Positions 17,057 to 27,215 are shown, counted from the stretch's first letter. The stretch is DNA of 64,000 bases from Fluviicoccus keumensis (GCF_004217445.1 NZ_SHKX01000017.1:32185-96184); one strand, 5' to 3'. Notes: generated by a model from the sequence alone, not told the origin. Translations and numbers: made by a program.

Positions 17057-18124
17057 TCATGCCGGGCGCGAATGCAGCGCTGGCTGACCGACAGTCGCGG
17101 CTTCGCTGGCTACTTGCAGGCGATATTGGCGTGGTGATACATTAAACCAGCGCTTGAAAGCACGGCGAAAATTGGCGCTGTCATGGTAATTCAGCAAGGA
17201 GGCAATCGCGTCAACTGACATATTACTGTGGCGCAGATAGCTGCTGGCTTGTTGCGACAGCACCGTATCGCGAATCTGGCTATAACTACTGCCCTCTTTG
17301 AGCAAGCGACGAGCCAGAGTACGTTTATTGATAAACAAAGCGGCTGCCGCTTCTTCTTCGCTCAACTGCCCTAGCGGATGCGACAACATCATTTTCTGGA
17401 TCTGGTAGCTGCAACTGGACCGGTGAGATGTCACACCTGCGAGCATGGCCTCGCATTGCTGCATCGCCAGCAGATAATTTTCCAAGTTGGCCGAGGCGTT
17501 GGGAATACGGCACACTTCCATCGGGATGGTGACCCTGAGGCGCGGCGCAGAAAACTCACAAGTTCCGGCAAGGAACTGGCCATAGCGCTCAAGGTAGTCC
17601 GGCTGGTCATGGGTAAAACAGATATGGGCCTCGGTTAAGGGCCGATCAATAATGAATTCGGCGCACTCAGACAACACAATCATGCAACATTCTGACAAGG
17701 CGCGGTGCACCTCGGGATTGAGGGGGATATCAAAATCAATATAACACTCGACCCGCTCCGGACTGGTTATAAGGCTTAAATGGACAAAACTGAGGCGGGT
17801 CGGGACAAAGCTCTGAAAGGCCGTCAGTGCCCGCAACAAATCGGGGCTGCTATTGGCCAGAAAGCCCATCACGCCGTGTGTTGCCGGGATCAGCCGCCGA
17901 CCCAGACGCAAACTAAAGTCGGCATGGCTGGATAACTGCAATCCGTTTTGCAGGATCTGGATTTGCTGGCGCGCCGTCAGCAGCGTGTCGTCGCGCATAA
18001 ACTGCTCGACGCTTAACCCAGTGAACTTCAATAGTTTGGGCAAATCCTTGATTTGCAACTCCAGCTCTCGACCAATCAGACGCGAATAGTTGGACGGAAT
18101 ATTCGCCACCTCTTCACCCGGCAT
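17057..18124 (-). CDS. AraC-family regulator divergent from the CYP153 operon
   Basis: The protein of about 355 residues has an N-terminal ligand-binding domain of the Arabinose_bd/OruR type (IPSNYSRLIGRELELQ onward). The C-terminal double helix-turn-helix includes EEEAAAALFINKRTLARRL and the signature DAIASLLNYHDSANFRRAFKRW. It most likely activates the divergent alkane hydroxylase genes in response to alkane or a product, as AraC regulators do in other CYP153 and alkB loci. The start at ATG 18124 is my choice; a GTG at 18160 with an AGAAGG site is the alternative. The much longer frame upstream is not real. Confidence 0.85.
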   Translation of the reverse strand: MPGEEVANIPSNYSRLIGRELELQIKDLPKLLKFTGLSVEQFMRDDTLLTARQQIQILQNGLQLSSHADFSLRLGRRLIPATHGVMGFLANSSPDLLRALTAFQSFVPTRLSFVHLSLITSPERVECYIDFDIPLNPEVHRALSECCMIVLSECAEFIIDRPLTEAHICFTHDQPDYLERYGQFLAGTCEFSAPRLRVTIPMEVCRIPNASANLENYLLAMQQCEAMLAGVTSHRSSCSYQIQKMMLSHPLGQLSEEEAAAALFINKRTLARRLLKEGSSYSQIRDTVLSQQASSYLRHSNMSVDAIASLLNYHDSANFRRAFKRWFNVSPRQYRLQVASEAATVGQPALHSRPA

Positions 18125-18242
18125 AAGCTGGCCTGCCGCACTTACCTGACTGTCGATCACCCGCCTTCTCCGCTTTAACCGCCTGTTGTCATGGACAGTA
18201 GTGTCTTTTAATAACCCCTTCGTTGTCAATAAATGACCTATT

Positions 18243-18292
18243 ATAACGCACGTTATCTGCATATTCTCGACTGACTGATCGACATATCGACA
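18243..18292. promoter_or_regulatory. Divergent control region between araC-type gene and CYP153 operon
   Basis: The region holds a perfect inverted repeat ATAAC-GCAC-GTTAT (18243-18256) and a tight direct repeat TCGACA-TA-TCGACA (18279-18292). The direct repeat lies about 50 bases before the ferredoxin start. Direct repeats of this kind are usual AraC-type activator sites. Confidence 0.4.
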
Positions 18293-18340
18293 ATTTGGGG
18301 CGGCATGTCTGTTGCAATCAATATAAGTGGAGAGCGATTC

Positions 18341-18661
18341 ATGGGCAACATTACCTTTATCGAGCATGACGGCACGCAACATCCGGTTGAGTTGGAAGCG
18401 GGCAAATCGCTGATGCAGATCGCGATGGACAACGGCGTACCGGGCATTGACGCGGATTGCGGCGGCGAATGCGCCTGCGGCACCTGCCATGTCATCGTGG
18501 ACAGCGCTTGGCTGAACGTGGCGGGCAAGGCTGGCGACGACGAGTTGCAGATGCTGGAAATGACCCCCGAGAAAAAGCCGGCCTCGCGCTTGTCCTGCCA
18601 GATCAAGGCCACCGACGCCATGGACGGAATGGTCATCCATCTGCCGGAATTTCAGATGTAG
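18341..18661 (+). CDS. [2Fe-2S] ferredoxin, electron donor for CYP153
   Basis: The 106-residue adrenodoxin-type ferredoxin has the cluster motif CGGECACGTCHVIVD and a fourth Cys in RLSCQI. It passes electrons from the reductase at 20196 to the P450 at 18723. The ATG at 18341 follows GGAGAGCGATTC. Longer in-frame starts add residues not typical of the family. Ferredoxin, P450 and reductase in this order is a usual CYP153 operon. Confidence 0.92.
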   Translation: MGNITFIEHDGTQHPVELEAGKSLMQIAMDNGVPGIDADCGGECACGTCHVIVDSAWLNVAGKAGDDELQMLEMTPEKKPASRLSCQIKATDAMDGMVIHLPEFQM

Positions 18662-18722
18662 CGGCGCTTCGCCCCGCGAGATCTGTCCCCGTAAGCCAAC
18701 ACTATGCCTGGGTTGAGAAATC

Positions 18723-20189
18723 ATGAGCCTACTGAAAACCGCCTTCGACAAAGCGTCTACGACCTTCGCCGAGCTGAACGAAAAAGTACCCGCCATCCAG
18801 AAGGCCTCCGACTTTGTGGTCGAGACGGTCTCGGCCAATGTCCCGGCACCCATTTTGATCAAGGGTGTCAAGACCTTTCAAACCGTCAAGCATGCGGTAT
18901 TGCAAACCAAACCCTTTGACGAGTTTATCGAGCAGCCTATCCCCGATGTCATGAGCCTGAAGCTTGAAGATATCGATGTCAGCAACCCCTTCCTGTACAA
19001 GCAGAAGAAGTGGCAGTCCTACTTCAAGCGCCTGCGCGACGAGTGCCCGGTACATTACCAAAAGAGCAGCCCCTTTGGCCCGTTCTGGTCCGTCACTCGC
19101 TATGAAGACATTGTTTTTGTCGACAAGAACCATGACTTATTCTCGGCCGAACCGGCCATCATCATCGGCCAGACCCCGGAAGGCTTGCCGGCAAAGATGT
19201 TCATTGCCATGGACCCGCCGAAACACGACAAGCAACGGCAGGCGGTGCAGGATGTGGTGGCGCCCAAGAACCTGAAAGAGTTGGAGTCGTTGATTCGCTC
19301 CCGGACGCAGAGTGTGCTGGACGAACTGCCGGTCAACCAGCCCTTTGACTGGGTGCAGAAAGTCTCCATTGAGCTGACCACACGCATGCTGGCCACCCTG
19401 TTCGATTTCCCTTATGAGAAACGCCAAAATCTGGTTTACTGGTCCGACGCCATGGCCTCATTCCCGCAAGCGACCGGCGGTCCGGGACTCAGTATTGATG
19501 AGTTTTTTGATACGGCGATTGATATGACCAGGCAGTTCTCTGAGCTTTGGCACCAGAAGGCCGCCCAGAAAGCCGCCGGTATGCCGATGGGCTACGACGT
19601 GATGAGCATGCTGGTCTATTCCAAGGACACCGAGGACATGATTCGCAAACCCATGGAATTCATGGGCAATCTGGCGCTGCTGATTATCGGGGGCAACGAC
19701 ACCACGCGTAACTCCATGTCGGGCGGATTATATGCCCTGAACCTGTTCCCCAACGAGTTCGTCAAGCTGAAACAAAACCCCGGCCTGATACCCAACATGG
19801 TGTCGGAGATCATCCGCTGGCAGACCCCGCTGGCATATATGCGTCGCATTGCCAAGCAGGACGTGGAGCTGAACGGCCAGTTGATTAAAAAAGGCGACAA
19901 GGTGGTGATGTGGTATGTCTCGGGCAACCGCGATGAACGCGCCATCGAGCAGCCGGATGAATTCATCATTGACCGCAAGGGCGCGCGCAACCATATGTCC
20001 TTCGGCTTCGGCGTCCATCGCTGCATGGGCAATCGTCTGGCGGAACTGCAGCTGCGCATCCTGTGGGAAGAGTTGCTGGCCCGTTTCGAGCATATTGAAG
20101 TCATTGGCGAACCGCAAATTGTCCAGTCCAACTTTGTGCGGGGCTACAGCAAAATGATGGTCAAGCTCACCGCCAAGACCCCGGGCTGA
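18723..20189 (+). CDS. Cytochrome P450 CYP153-type alkane hydroxylase
   Basis: The 488-residue soluble P450 has the I-helix motif GGNDTTRNSMSGG (about residues 323-335) and the heme-binding loop FGFGVHRCMGNR with the ligand Cys434. The N-terminal part and the phrase FGPFWSVTRYEDI match the CYP153A family, which hydroxylates the terminal carbon of medium-chain n-alkanes. It lies 61 bases after its ferredoxin and is followed after six bases by its reductase. The product alcohol would go to the GMC dehydrogenase at 10535 and the aldehyde dehydrogenase at 34232. Confidence 0.93.
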   Translation: MSLLKTAFDKASTTFAELNEKVPAIQKASDFVVETVSANVPAPILIKGVKTFQTVKHAVLQTKPFDEFIEQPIPDVMSLKLEDIDVSNPFLYKQKKWQSYFKRLRDECPVHYQKSSPFGPFWSVTRYEDIVFVDKNHDLFSAEPAIIIGQTPEGLPAKMFIAMDPPKHDKQRQAVQDVVAPKNLKELESLIRSRTQSVLDELPVNQPFDWVQKVSIELTTRMLATLFDFPYEKRQNLVYWSDAMASFPQATGGPGLSIDEFFDTAIDMTRQFSELWHQKAAQKAAGMPMGYDVMSMLVYSKDTEDMIRKPMEFMGNLALLIIGGNDTTRNSMSGGLYALNLFPNEFVKLKQNPGLIPNMVSEIIRWQTPLAYMRRIAKQDVELNGQLIKKGDKVVMWYVSGNRDERAIEQPDEFIIDRKGARNHMSFGFGVHRCMGNRLAELQLRILWEELLARFEHIEVIGEPQIVQSNFVRGYSKMMVKLTAKTPG

Positions 20190-20195
20190 GCCGCC

Positions 20196-21422
20196 ATGAC
20201 CGCCCAAACCGCCGTAATCATTGGTGCCAGCCATGCCGCCGCCCAGCTCTCCGCCAGCCTGCGTCTGGAGGGCTGGGGCGGCGATATTCTGGTAGTAGGC
20301 GACGAGCCGTATCTGCCGTACCAGCATCCGCCCTTGTCGAAGACCTTTTTGTCGGGGGACAAGACCGTGGCAGACCTGTACATTCGGCCCGCCGCCTTCT
20401 ATGAGAAGAACAACATCCACTTCCGTCAGGCCCGGGTCACGGCCATCGACCGCGCGCGGCAGCAGCTGACGCTGGACGATGGCGCGTCACTGGCCTACGA
20501 CAAGCTGGCGTTGTGCCTGGGCGCGCGCGTGCGCAAGGCCGGTCTGCCCGGCGAGGCACTGGCCGGGGTTCATTACCTGCGCACCATTGCCGATGTGCAG
20601 GGCATCCAGCCGGAGGTGGTCGCGGGCAGGCGGGCGGTGATCATCGGCGGCGGCTATATCGGCCTGGAAACCGCCGCCTCGCTGCGCAAGCAGGGCATGG
20701 CGGTGGTGGTGCTGGAAATGGCCGACCGCATCCTGCAACGGGTGACCGCTCCGGAACTGTCGGAATTCTACAGCCGTATTCATCGTGAAGAAGGCGTCCA
20801 CATCCAGACCGGCATCTCGGTGACGGCGCTGGCGGGTGACGCGCGGGTGGAGCGGGTGGAATGCGCCAACGGCGTCGTGTTCCCGGCCGATCTGGTGATC
20901 ATCGGCGTGGGCGTGGTGCCCAATGTCGAACTGGCGCAGGCCGCCGGGCTGGCGGTGGATAACGGCATCACGGTGGATGAATTCGCCTGCACCAACGATC
21001 CGAACATCGTGGCGGCGGGCGATTGCGCCAACCACTTCAACGCCATTTACCAGCGCCGGATGCGCCTGGAGTCGGTGCCCAATGCCGGCGACCAGGCGAA
21101 GGCGGCGGCAGCCTCGCTGTGCGGCGTGAAAAAGGCTTATCAGAGCCTGCCGTGGTTCTGGTCGGACCAGTACGACCTGAAGCTGCAAATTGCCGGTCTA
21201 AGTCAAGGATACGATCAAGTAGTCATGCGCGGTGATCCAGACAACAGCCGCAGTTTTGCTGCTTTTTACCTAAAAAGCGGCCAGTTAATTGCGGCGGACT
21301 GCATCAATCGACCACAGGAATTTCTGCTGGCGAAAAAAATTATCACGGATAAATTAGCCGTGAATGCCAACTGCTTGGCTGACGAAACGATTGCTGTAAA
21401 AACTCTGCTCTCGGTGGTCTGA
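20196..21422 (+). CDS. NAD(P)H:ferredoxin reductase (FAD) of the CYP153 system
   Basis: The 408-residue flavoprotein has an N-terminal dinucleotide fold, the FAD-contact motif DEPYLPYQHPPLSKTFLSG, the NADH-binding glycine loop VIIGGGYIGLETAASLR and the C-terminal FAD motif IVAAGDCANHFN. It reduces the [2Fe-2S] ferredoxin at 18341. It starts six bases after the P450. The last 70 or so codons become AT-richer and depart in codon choice from the GC-rich body, a possible sign of a recombined 3' end. Confidence 0.92.
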   Translation: MTAQTAVIIGASHAAAQLSASLRLEGWGGDILVVGDEPYLPYQHPPLSKTFLSGDKTVADLYIRPAAFYEKNNIHFRQARVTAIDRARQQLTLDDGASLAYDKLALCLGARVRKAGLPGEALAGVHYLRTIADVQGIQPEVVAGRRAVIIGGGYIGLETAASLRKQGMAVVVLEMADRILQRVTAPELSEFYSRIHREEGVHIQTGISVTALAGDARVERVECANGVVFPADLVIIGVGVVPNVELAQAAGLAVDNGITVDEFACTNDPNIVAAGDCANHFNAIYQRRMRLESVPNAGDQAKAAAASLCGVKKAYQSLPWFWSDQYDLKLQIAGLSQGYDQVVMRGDPDNSRSFAAFYLKSGQLIAADCINRPQEFLLAKKIITDKLAVNANCLADETIAVKTLLSVV

Positions 21423-21790
21423 AGACCTGTTCAGAATCTCGCGAGCTAACCCGAATGGCTCAAAACAAGCCAGGGTTGAAGTTGATGACTCATTAGCAGG
21501 TTTTGACAATCCCTGCAAGCAACCATCTGACTGATGCGACAATAGCCCATCCGCAGCTAGAGGCAATTGAATTATAATTTAATAATACGCTGGTTTGCTG
21601 GACTTGGAGTCGATGATCCAGTCTGGCAAGCATTTCTCGTTCACGGCGGTTTCAAGGTAGTTGTCACCTTTTTTCTACGCGGCTTCAGCCATTTCTGGCA
21701 TTGCATTTTCCGGACTGAGCCAGACACAGCCATCCGGTGGCCAGTTCCTCACGTCTTGTTCCAGCGAGCCGGATTCCTACTCCGTGCGCT
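21423..21790. other. Non-coding junction downstream of the CYP153 operon
   Basis: I see no convincing gene. The stretch leads into the IS fragment and then into the AT-richer efflux operon, so it is likely a recombination junction. Confidence 0.4.
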
Positions 21791-21991
21791 TCACCAGCAA
21801 GTCCGGGCTGCCTGACTATGGCGCTGATCCGGGGGCACGAACTTCACGCCGCTGTGTTGGTGCTCCAGGTTGTACTGCTACTCAAAGTCCTGCGCCCAGA
21901 CCCGCGCTGCCGAGACATCGGTCAAGACATCCACCGGGTAGCCCGGCCGGTACTTGTACGTGCGGAACAGACTCTCCGGATATGGGTTGCC
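21791..21991 (-). pseudogene. IS3-family transposase C-terminal fragment with an in-frame stop
   Basis: Minus-strand translation gives NPYPESLFRTYKYRPGYP, then AARVWAQDFE, a stop at 21878-21880, and then QYNLEHQHSGVKFVPPDQRH. This matches the end of IS3-type transposases (integrase core, then HSGxxFVTP). The stop and missing N-terminus show it is dead. It lies just beside the AT-richer RND operon. Confidence 0.75.
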
Positions 21992-22176
21992 GAGCCGCTT
22001 TGAGGCAACCGGCGTACTATTGGGTGTAGAGATTGGATTCGCGTCAAAAAGAATGACAGGATATCCCGTGATTTGGGCGTTTAAATGAAACATACAGGCT
22101 ATTTGAAGGATTTTTCCAACAGCCTGTTTGTGCCCTGATGTCACTAAACATTCAGACAAATTTCTAAGGGGGTGTG

Positions 22177-25100
22177 TTAAACCGGATAACCTTTGTGCCT
22201 TAACAACAAAAACAACAACAAAGGCACAACCACCAAGGTTAACAGTGTAGCGGCTAAGGTGCCAAAAATCAGCGAGATTGCCAAACCACTAAAAAGAGGA
22301 TCGGTAAGCATAATGCCACTGCCCAAAATAATCGCCAAAGCCGTCAGTAATATTGGGCGTAAGCGCACTGCGCCCGCCTCCAAAATCGCTTCACGCAACA
22401 ATAGACCTTTTTGGCAATAATCCAAAACAAAATCAATAATTAATAATGAGTTGCGAACAACTACGCCGGCTAAGGCAATGACTCCGACCATCGATGTAGC
22501 CGAAAATTGAGCATTCATTAACCAATGTCCGGGGAAAATACCGACTAGCCCTAATGGAATGGCCGCCATCGCTACAATCGGTAAGCTAAATGATTGGTAA
22601 TAAGCCACCAAAATCAAAAAGATAAAGACAATTGATATACCTAACGCCCCTAACATATCACGGTAGGTATCCAGCATTTGCCGTTGTGCACCATCCCATA
22701 ACAAGACATAACCTTGTGCATTATCCACTTGTTGCGGACTAAAACGGAGATTGCCGGTATTTAGCAAGCTGCCATCTGGCAAAAGCATCTGATCCAAACG
22801 TTTATCCAAGTCCAATACGGCATAGGCGGGCGCACTTTTAGTCATTTCAGCCATCACATAGGTGACCCGCTCACCGTCTTTGTGTTGAATCGGGCGATCT
22901 GCTGTTGCCGGTTTAATATGCACCAACTCTGATAAAGGAATGGCTAAGCCCGTACGATTAATAATCGTACTATGACTCAACAACTGAAAATCGGGCTGAT
23001 CTTGACGCGGAACCCAGAGTTGTACCGGAACGGGATTATGTTCACCACTGACATGGACACGGCCCAAGGTTTCACCTGTCCATAAACGGTTGAGTGCGGT
23101 AGCGATCTCGGCGGCACTGACACCCGACAAAGCCGCTTTTTCACGATCAATCACCAGCGTGTGGCGTGTGATGTCCACAGGTTCGGAAGATTTAACTTCG
23201 GCAATGTCCCATGTGTGCCGAAATTCTTTTTCTACGTGTTGGGCAATCCAGTGTAACTGCGCCGGATCGTTGCCATAAATTTCGGCCAGTACCGTCGAAC
23301 GTACGGGTGGGCCTGGCGGATCTTCTAGCAATTGTATGGTAGCCCCGTGATAGTGGCTAACCACCGCCTGTAGTTTGGGTCGCAATTGACGAACAATTGC
23401 CATGGAGGTGAGCTGGCGTTGATGTTTATCGCGTAAATTGACCCGAATTTCCGCCACATGCGAACCGGTTTTTTCCGCCGCACCGCGTAATAAGCCACTA
23501 AAGTCGATCACACCGGATTGCCCTAACCACAATTGATAGTCGGTGACTTGCGGATCGTGACGTAACACCTCAATCACGGCTCGCGCAACCCGATCGGTTT
23601 CTTCCACCGCTGCCGTTTCGGGCAAATCCAAGGTGATGTTAAAGGTGTTTTTGTTATTCGATGGCATCATCGACATTTCAACACCAAACGACGCCTGCGG
23701 CCCGCCTACACCTTGTGGACGGATGAATTGCCAGGCGGGTTGTAACAACGATAACAAAATTAATGCTAATACCATTGCAAATGCCAAGCGACGATATCGA
23801 GCGTGATCGACCAAGGGAATCAATAATCGGCGATACCACGCTTGAATGCCGTGAGTGGGTGGCTGTGCTGCATCGATGGCTTGCTCTAAGGCATGGCCTT
23901 CCCCTGCCTTCAACCAGCGATGGGCCGCCCACGGCACCACGGTATACGCCACTAATAACGAACACGCCATCGCCACGGGCACATTAAAAGCCATGGGATA
24001 AAAGTATTCGCCCGCCATTCCTGTCACTGATACCAGAGAACCAAAAACCAGCATTACCGCTAACGTGGCCAAATTGGTTGGGTTGCCGATCTCACGGGCT
24101 GCTTCCACGGTTATCCACCGCTTGTTGGCTTGTCCCAAATGGGCATATCGCCGATGCACGTTTTCAATCACAACAATGGCGTCATCCACCAACAATCCCA
24201 ATGATAAGATCAAGGCAAACAGCGACACCCGATTGATCGATAAGCCCACTATCCACGCAATACCCAAGGTCAACGCCAACACTAACGGCACACTCATGCC
24301 CACAATCAAGGCCTCTTTTCGACCTAGAAAGACTAACGTGACCAAAAATACGGCCAACACCGCAATGCCCAAGTGCTCCATCAGACCATTAACGGTATCG
24401 TTGGCAATTTCGCCGTCGTTACGTGTCACCACCACATGGACACCGGTGGGAATAAACGCTTTTTGCATCTTGGCCACGCGAGCCAAGACCGCATCGGCCA
24501 CTTCCACCGCATTACTGCCACGTTGTTTTGCCACGGCCAAAGTGACGGCGGGCATATCGGGTTGTTGGCTCTGATCAAAGCGTCGATCAGCGGCACCAAA
24601 ACCAAAACGACTGAGCGTGCTTGGTTCTTGGGTTGGACCGTCGATAATTTGTGCCACATCTTGCAAATACACCACCTGCTCGTCATGGCTGGCTAGTACC
24701 ACATGGCGCACATCGTCTACCGAGGTAAATTCACCTTGCAAAAACAGTTGCTGGTTTTGTCCTTGTAGTACGGACACTCCTAAAGGCATAGCAATATTAG
24801 CAGCACCCAATGCCGCTCGAATGCCGTCCATGCTTAGGCCATACGCTTGCAATCGTTCTGGATTAAGAGCGATACGCACCTGACGCTCGCGACCGCCCTG
24901 CACATAACTGGCCGATACCGATTTTAACGACAATAAACCATCACGAAGCCGATCAGCTAAACGCTTCAAGGCATAATCATCATAATGCTCTGAGGCCAAG
25001 GTCACAGTGACAATCGGCACATCATCGACATTAACACCACGAATCACCGGTACACTGGCTCCGACAGGCAACGAGGTATTGGCAATACGATCATGGAGTT

Positions 25101-25476
25101 TGACTAATGCGGTTTCTTGATTTTCACCAATGACAAATTGCACCGACAACTGGGCGACCGAATTAGCCGCCGTCGCATAGACATGATCCACCGCTGGAAT
25201 TTGTTTAATGCTCGCTTCCAAGGGGCGCACCAGTAAACGCTCCACCTCCTCAGCCGAGGCTCCCGCCAACTCAACACGGATAGCCGCCGACGGCACGGTA
25301 ATTTGTGGATTATCTTCACGCGGGGTATGGCTAATGGCATACAAACCTATGCCTAAACACGCCAGAATAAACAAGTGAGTTAGTTTAGAGGTGATAAAAA
25401 TATCGGCTAATAACGCCGCCAAACTCCATTTTGGGCTTGAGTTGGCCGAAGTGTCTTTTGATTGTGGAGAGCGCAT
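22177..25476 (-). CDS. RND-family efflux pump inner-membrane transporter
   Basis: The 1099-residue protein has the RND layout: N-terminal helix (THLFILACLGIGLYAIS), a large periplasmic loop, a block of helices with GLLVDDAIVVIENVHRRY (the proton-relay Asp pair in VDDAIV), a second loop, and C-terminal helices with GVIALAGVVVRNSLLIIDF. It exports drugs, solvents or metals through an outer-membrane channel. Translation follows the membrane-fusion protein by nine bases. No outer-membrane channel gene is in this operon. The base composition is clearly AT-richer than the flanking catabolic genes, which suggests separate origin. Confidence 0.92.
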   Translation of the reverse strand: MRSPQSKDTSANSSPKWSLAALLADIFITSKLTHLFILACLGIGLYAISHTPREDNPQITVPSAAIRVELAGASAEEVERLLVRPLEASIKQIPAVDHVYATAANSVAQLSVQFVIGENQETALVKLHDRIANTSLPVGASVPVIRGVNVDDVPIVTVTLASEHYDDYALKRLADRLRDGLLSLKSVSASYVQGGRERQVRIALNPERLQAYGLSMDGIRAALGAANIAMPLGVSVLQGQNQQLFLQGEFTSVDDVRHVVLASHDEQVVYLQDVAQIIDGPTQEPSTLSRFGFGAADRRFDQSQQPDMPAVTLAVAKQRGSNAVEVADAVLARVAKMQKAFIPTGVHVVVTRNDGEIANDTVNGLMEHLGIAVLAVFLVTLVFLGRKEALIVGMSVPLVLALTLGIAWIVGLSINRVSLFALILSLGLLVDDAIVVIENVHRRYAHLGQANKRWITVEAAREIGNPTNLATLAVMLVFGSLVSVTGMAGEYFYPMAFNVPVAMACSLLVAYTVVPWAAHRWLKAGEGHALEQAIDAAQPPTHGIQAWYRRLLIPLVDHARYRRLAFAMVLALILLSLLQPAWQFIRPQGVGGPQASFGVEMSMMPSNNKNTFNITLDLPETAAVEETDRVARAVIEVLRHDPQVTDYQLWLGQSGVIDFSGLLRGAAEKTGSHVAEIRVNLRDKHQRQLTSMAIVRQLRPKLQAVVSHYHGATIQLLEDPPGPPVRSTVLAEIYGNDPAQLHWIAQHVEKEFRHTWDIAEVKSSEPVDITRHTLVIDREKAALSGVSAAEIATALNRLWTGETLGRVHVSGEHNPVPVQLWVPRQDQPDFQLLSHSTIINRTGLAIPLSELVHIKPATADRPIQHKDGERVTYVMAEMTKSAPAYAVLDLDKRLDQMLLPDGSLLNTGNLRFSPQQVDNAQGYVLLWDGAQRQMLDTYRDMLGALGISIVFIFLILVAYYQSFSLPIVAMAAIPLGLVGIFPGHWLMNAQFSATSMVGVIALAGVVVRNSLLIIDFVLDYCQKGLLLREAILEAGAVRLRPILLTALAIILGSGIMLTDPLFSGLAISLIFGTLAATLLTLVVVPLLLFLLLRHKGYPV

Positions 25477-25485
25477 GTCGATCCC

Positions 25486-26568
25486 CTAGCGTGGCACAGG
25501 GAGTGCTACAACCCTGTCACCATCACGCAGTTGCGGACTTGCTATAGCCACTACCTGTTCACCGGCACTCAGCCCTGCATTCACCGCCACTTGCTGCGGC
25601 CATTCGCGTCCCAAACGTAACCAGCGAAATTGGACTTTATGCTGGTTATCGACCACAAACACGCCTTGTAAGCCACCACGTTCTATCAGGGCCGATTTCG
25701 GCACGATCACTTCGGCGGTTTGCCCTAAAGTGAATACAGCGCGACCAAACATACCCGACAACAAGCGCTGGTTAGGCTGGGCTGGCAAACTGATTTTGAC
25801 TTGATAGGTGTGCGTGGATGTATCTTGGCTAGGTACAATACGGGCGACATGACCGATTATTGCGTGGGGTACGGCGTCTACATAAACCGTCACGGGCATG
25901 CCCACACTAACATTGGCTAATTGTTGCTCCGGCAAACTGGTGCTGAATAACCATTGTTGATTGGCTTCAATGGTCAAAATAGGATTGTTGGGTGCGGCTA
26001 AATCACCCACACGCAACTGACGATCCACCACAACACCGGTGAGTGGACTGCGAATTTCACTGTATTGACGTTGTGCTTTGGCGGTGGTCAGCACAGCTTG
26101 TGCTTGATGTAAGGTCTGTAATGCCGTGTCTTGACGTAATTGCGCTTTGCGTAATTCATTATCTGCGGCATGACCCTGACTAAATAATAGTTGCAAGTGC
26201 TCAGCATCCGTCCTGGCATCGGTCACCGCTGCTTGTGCGGCTTGTAATTCAGCGCCAGCTTGCTGAATAGCGCCTTCGACCTGACTGGCATCTAAACGCA
26301 CCAACACTTGACCTTGCTGAATGTTTTCCCCTTCTTGTACACGTATCTCGCGAATATAGCCGGTTAACTGCGAGCTGAGTGCTAAGCGTTGATCGGAAAT
26401 CACACGGCCAGTACGCACATATTCATCCTTGGCGCCTGTACTAGCTTGCACTGTGGCAAGCTGATAAGTCTGCGCCTGACGTGAAACTACAGTATGAACA
26501 TTTTCCTGATTATTGCAGCCAGGCAAAAGTACCATCATCATGCATAAATGGATTAACACAAAGCGCAT
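25486..26568 (-). CDS. RND periplasmic adaptor (membrane-fusion) lipoprotein
   Basis: The 360-residue protein has a lipoprotein signal ending in LLPGC. A lipoyl/barrel-sandwich domain follows (LSSQLTGYIREIRVQEGENIQQGQVLVRLD), then a coiled coil rich in Ala and Gln, then RSPLTGVVVDRQLRVGDLAA and a C-terminal beta-barrel. It links the RND pump to an outer-membrane channel. It overlaps the TetR gene by 16 bases and precedes the pump gene by nine. Confidence 0.9.
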   Translation of the reverse strand: MRFVLIHLCMMMVLLPGCNNQENVHTVVSRQAQTYQLATVQASTGAKDEYVRTGRVISDQRLALSSQLTGYIREIRVQEGENIQQGQVLVRLDASQVEGAIQQAGAELQAAQAAVTDARTDAEHLQLLFSQGHAADNELRKAQLRQDTALQTLHQAQAVLTTAKAQRQYSEIRSPLTGVVVDRQLRVGDLAAPNNPILTIEANQQWLFSTSLPEQQLANVSVGMPVTVYVDAVPHAIIGHVARIVPSQDTSTHTYQVKISLPAQPNQRLLSGMFGRAVFTLGQTAEVIVPKSALIERGGLQGVFVVDNQHKVQFRWLRLGREWPQQVAVNAGLSAGEQVVAIASPQLRDGDRVVALPVPR

Positions 26569-27176
26569 GCTTTATCCCCTTGATCTGAAAATACGCCATG
26601 ACGTAACAACTGCACAATATGCTGGGTCAGCAACTCTGGTTGATCCTGTAGGGATATATAGCCTGTCAATGATCGTCGCACGTGGCTGGTTTCAAAGGGA
26701 AACACTATCAAGCTAATAATGGAAACGGCTAAAAAATGGGCATTTTGCTGTGGTGCAACATAACTCACCAAGCTGGCAATTTGGTCAAAAAAAGGCGCAA
26801 ACACTTGCTCAGTCAACGCTTGTGACCGTAGATCATCCTGATCTAATAATACCCATTGCATCAGACGTTGAAAGTCACGATTAGAAGCCAGCGTTTGAAT
26901 AAATTCACGAATAAAATCAGTCAAGCGTTGCCATGGTTCGGCACTGGTTTGTGCGGCTAGTGTGGCTGACGCTAAACAATTATTAAAACTGTGCTCGACT
27001 ATCGCCAGATACAGACTCTCTTTGTCTGGAAAGTGGTAATACAACGCCGACACGGTCAAGCCCACAGCATTCGCCATGTGACGCATGGATACGCCTTCGA
27101 AGCCATCGTTGGCAAACAACATGATGCCCTTGTTGAGGATACGCTCACGAGTGATCTCGGGGGGTGAAGCGGTCAT
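26553..27176 (-). CDS. TetR-family repressor of the RND operon
   Basis: The 207-residue protein has the TetR helix-turn-helix ILNKGIMLFANDGFEGVSMRHMANAVGL followed by SALYYHFPDKESLYLAI, and a C-terminal effector domain. It is the first gene of the operon with the adaptor and the pump, so it is most likely an autorepressor released by pump substrates. The operator-like inverted repeat at 27198-27215 lies just upstream. Confidence 0.88.
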   Translation of the reverse strand: MTASPPEITRERILNKGIMLFANDGFEGVSMRHMANAVGLTVSALYYHFPDKESLYLAIVEHSFNNCLASATLAAQTSAEPWQRLTDFIREFIQTLASNRDFQRLMQWVLLDQDDLRSQALTEQVFAPFFDQIASLVSYVAPQQNAHFLAVSIISLIVFPFETSHVRRSLTGYISLQDQPELLTQHIVQLLRHGVFSDQGDKACALC

Positions 27177-27197
27177 AGCGAGTCCCAGATTTTCTAC

Positions 27198-27215
27198 TTA
27201 ACGAACGTTCAGTAA
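27198..27215. promoter_or_regulatory. Putative operator of the RND-operon TetR
   Basis: TTAACGAAC meets GTTCAGTAA in an inverted repeat with seven of nine matching positions and a perfect GAACGTTC centre. It lies 22 bases before the TetR start codon, the normal place for an autorepressor site of this family. Confidence 0.5.

Noticed and set aside
18125..18871. Extended AraC reading frame
   Set aside because: It runs antisense through the ferredoxin gene; the regulator domain begins near 18124.
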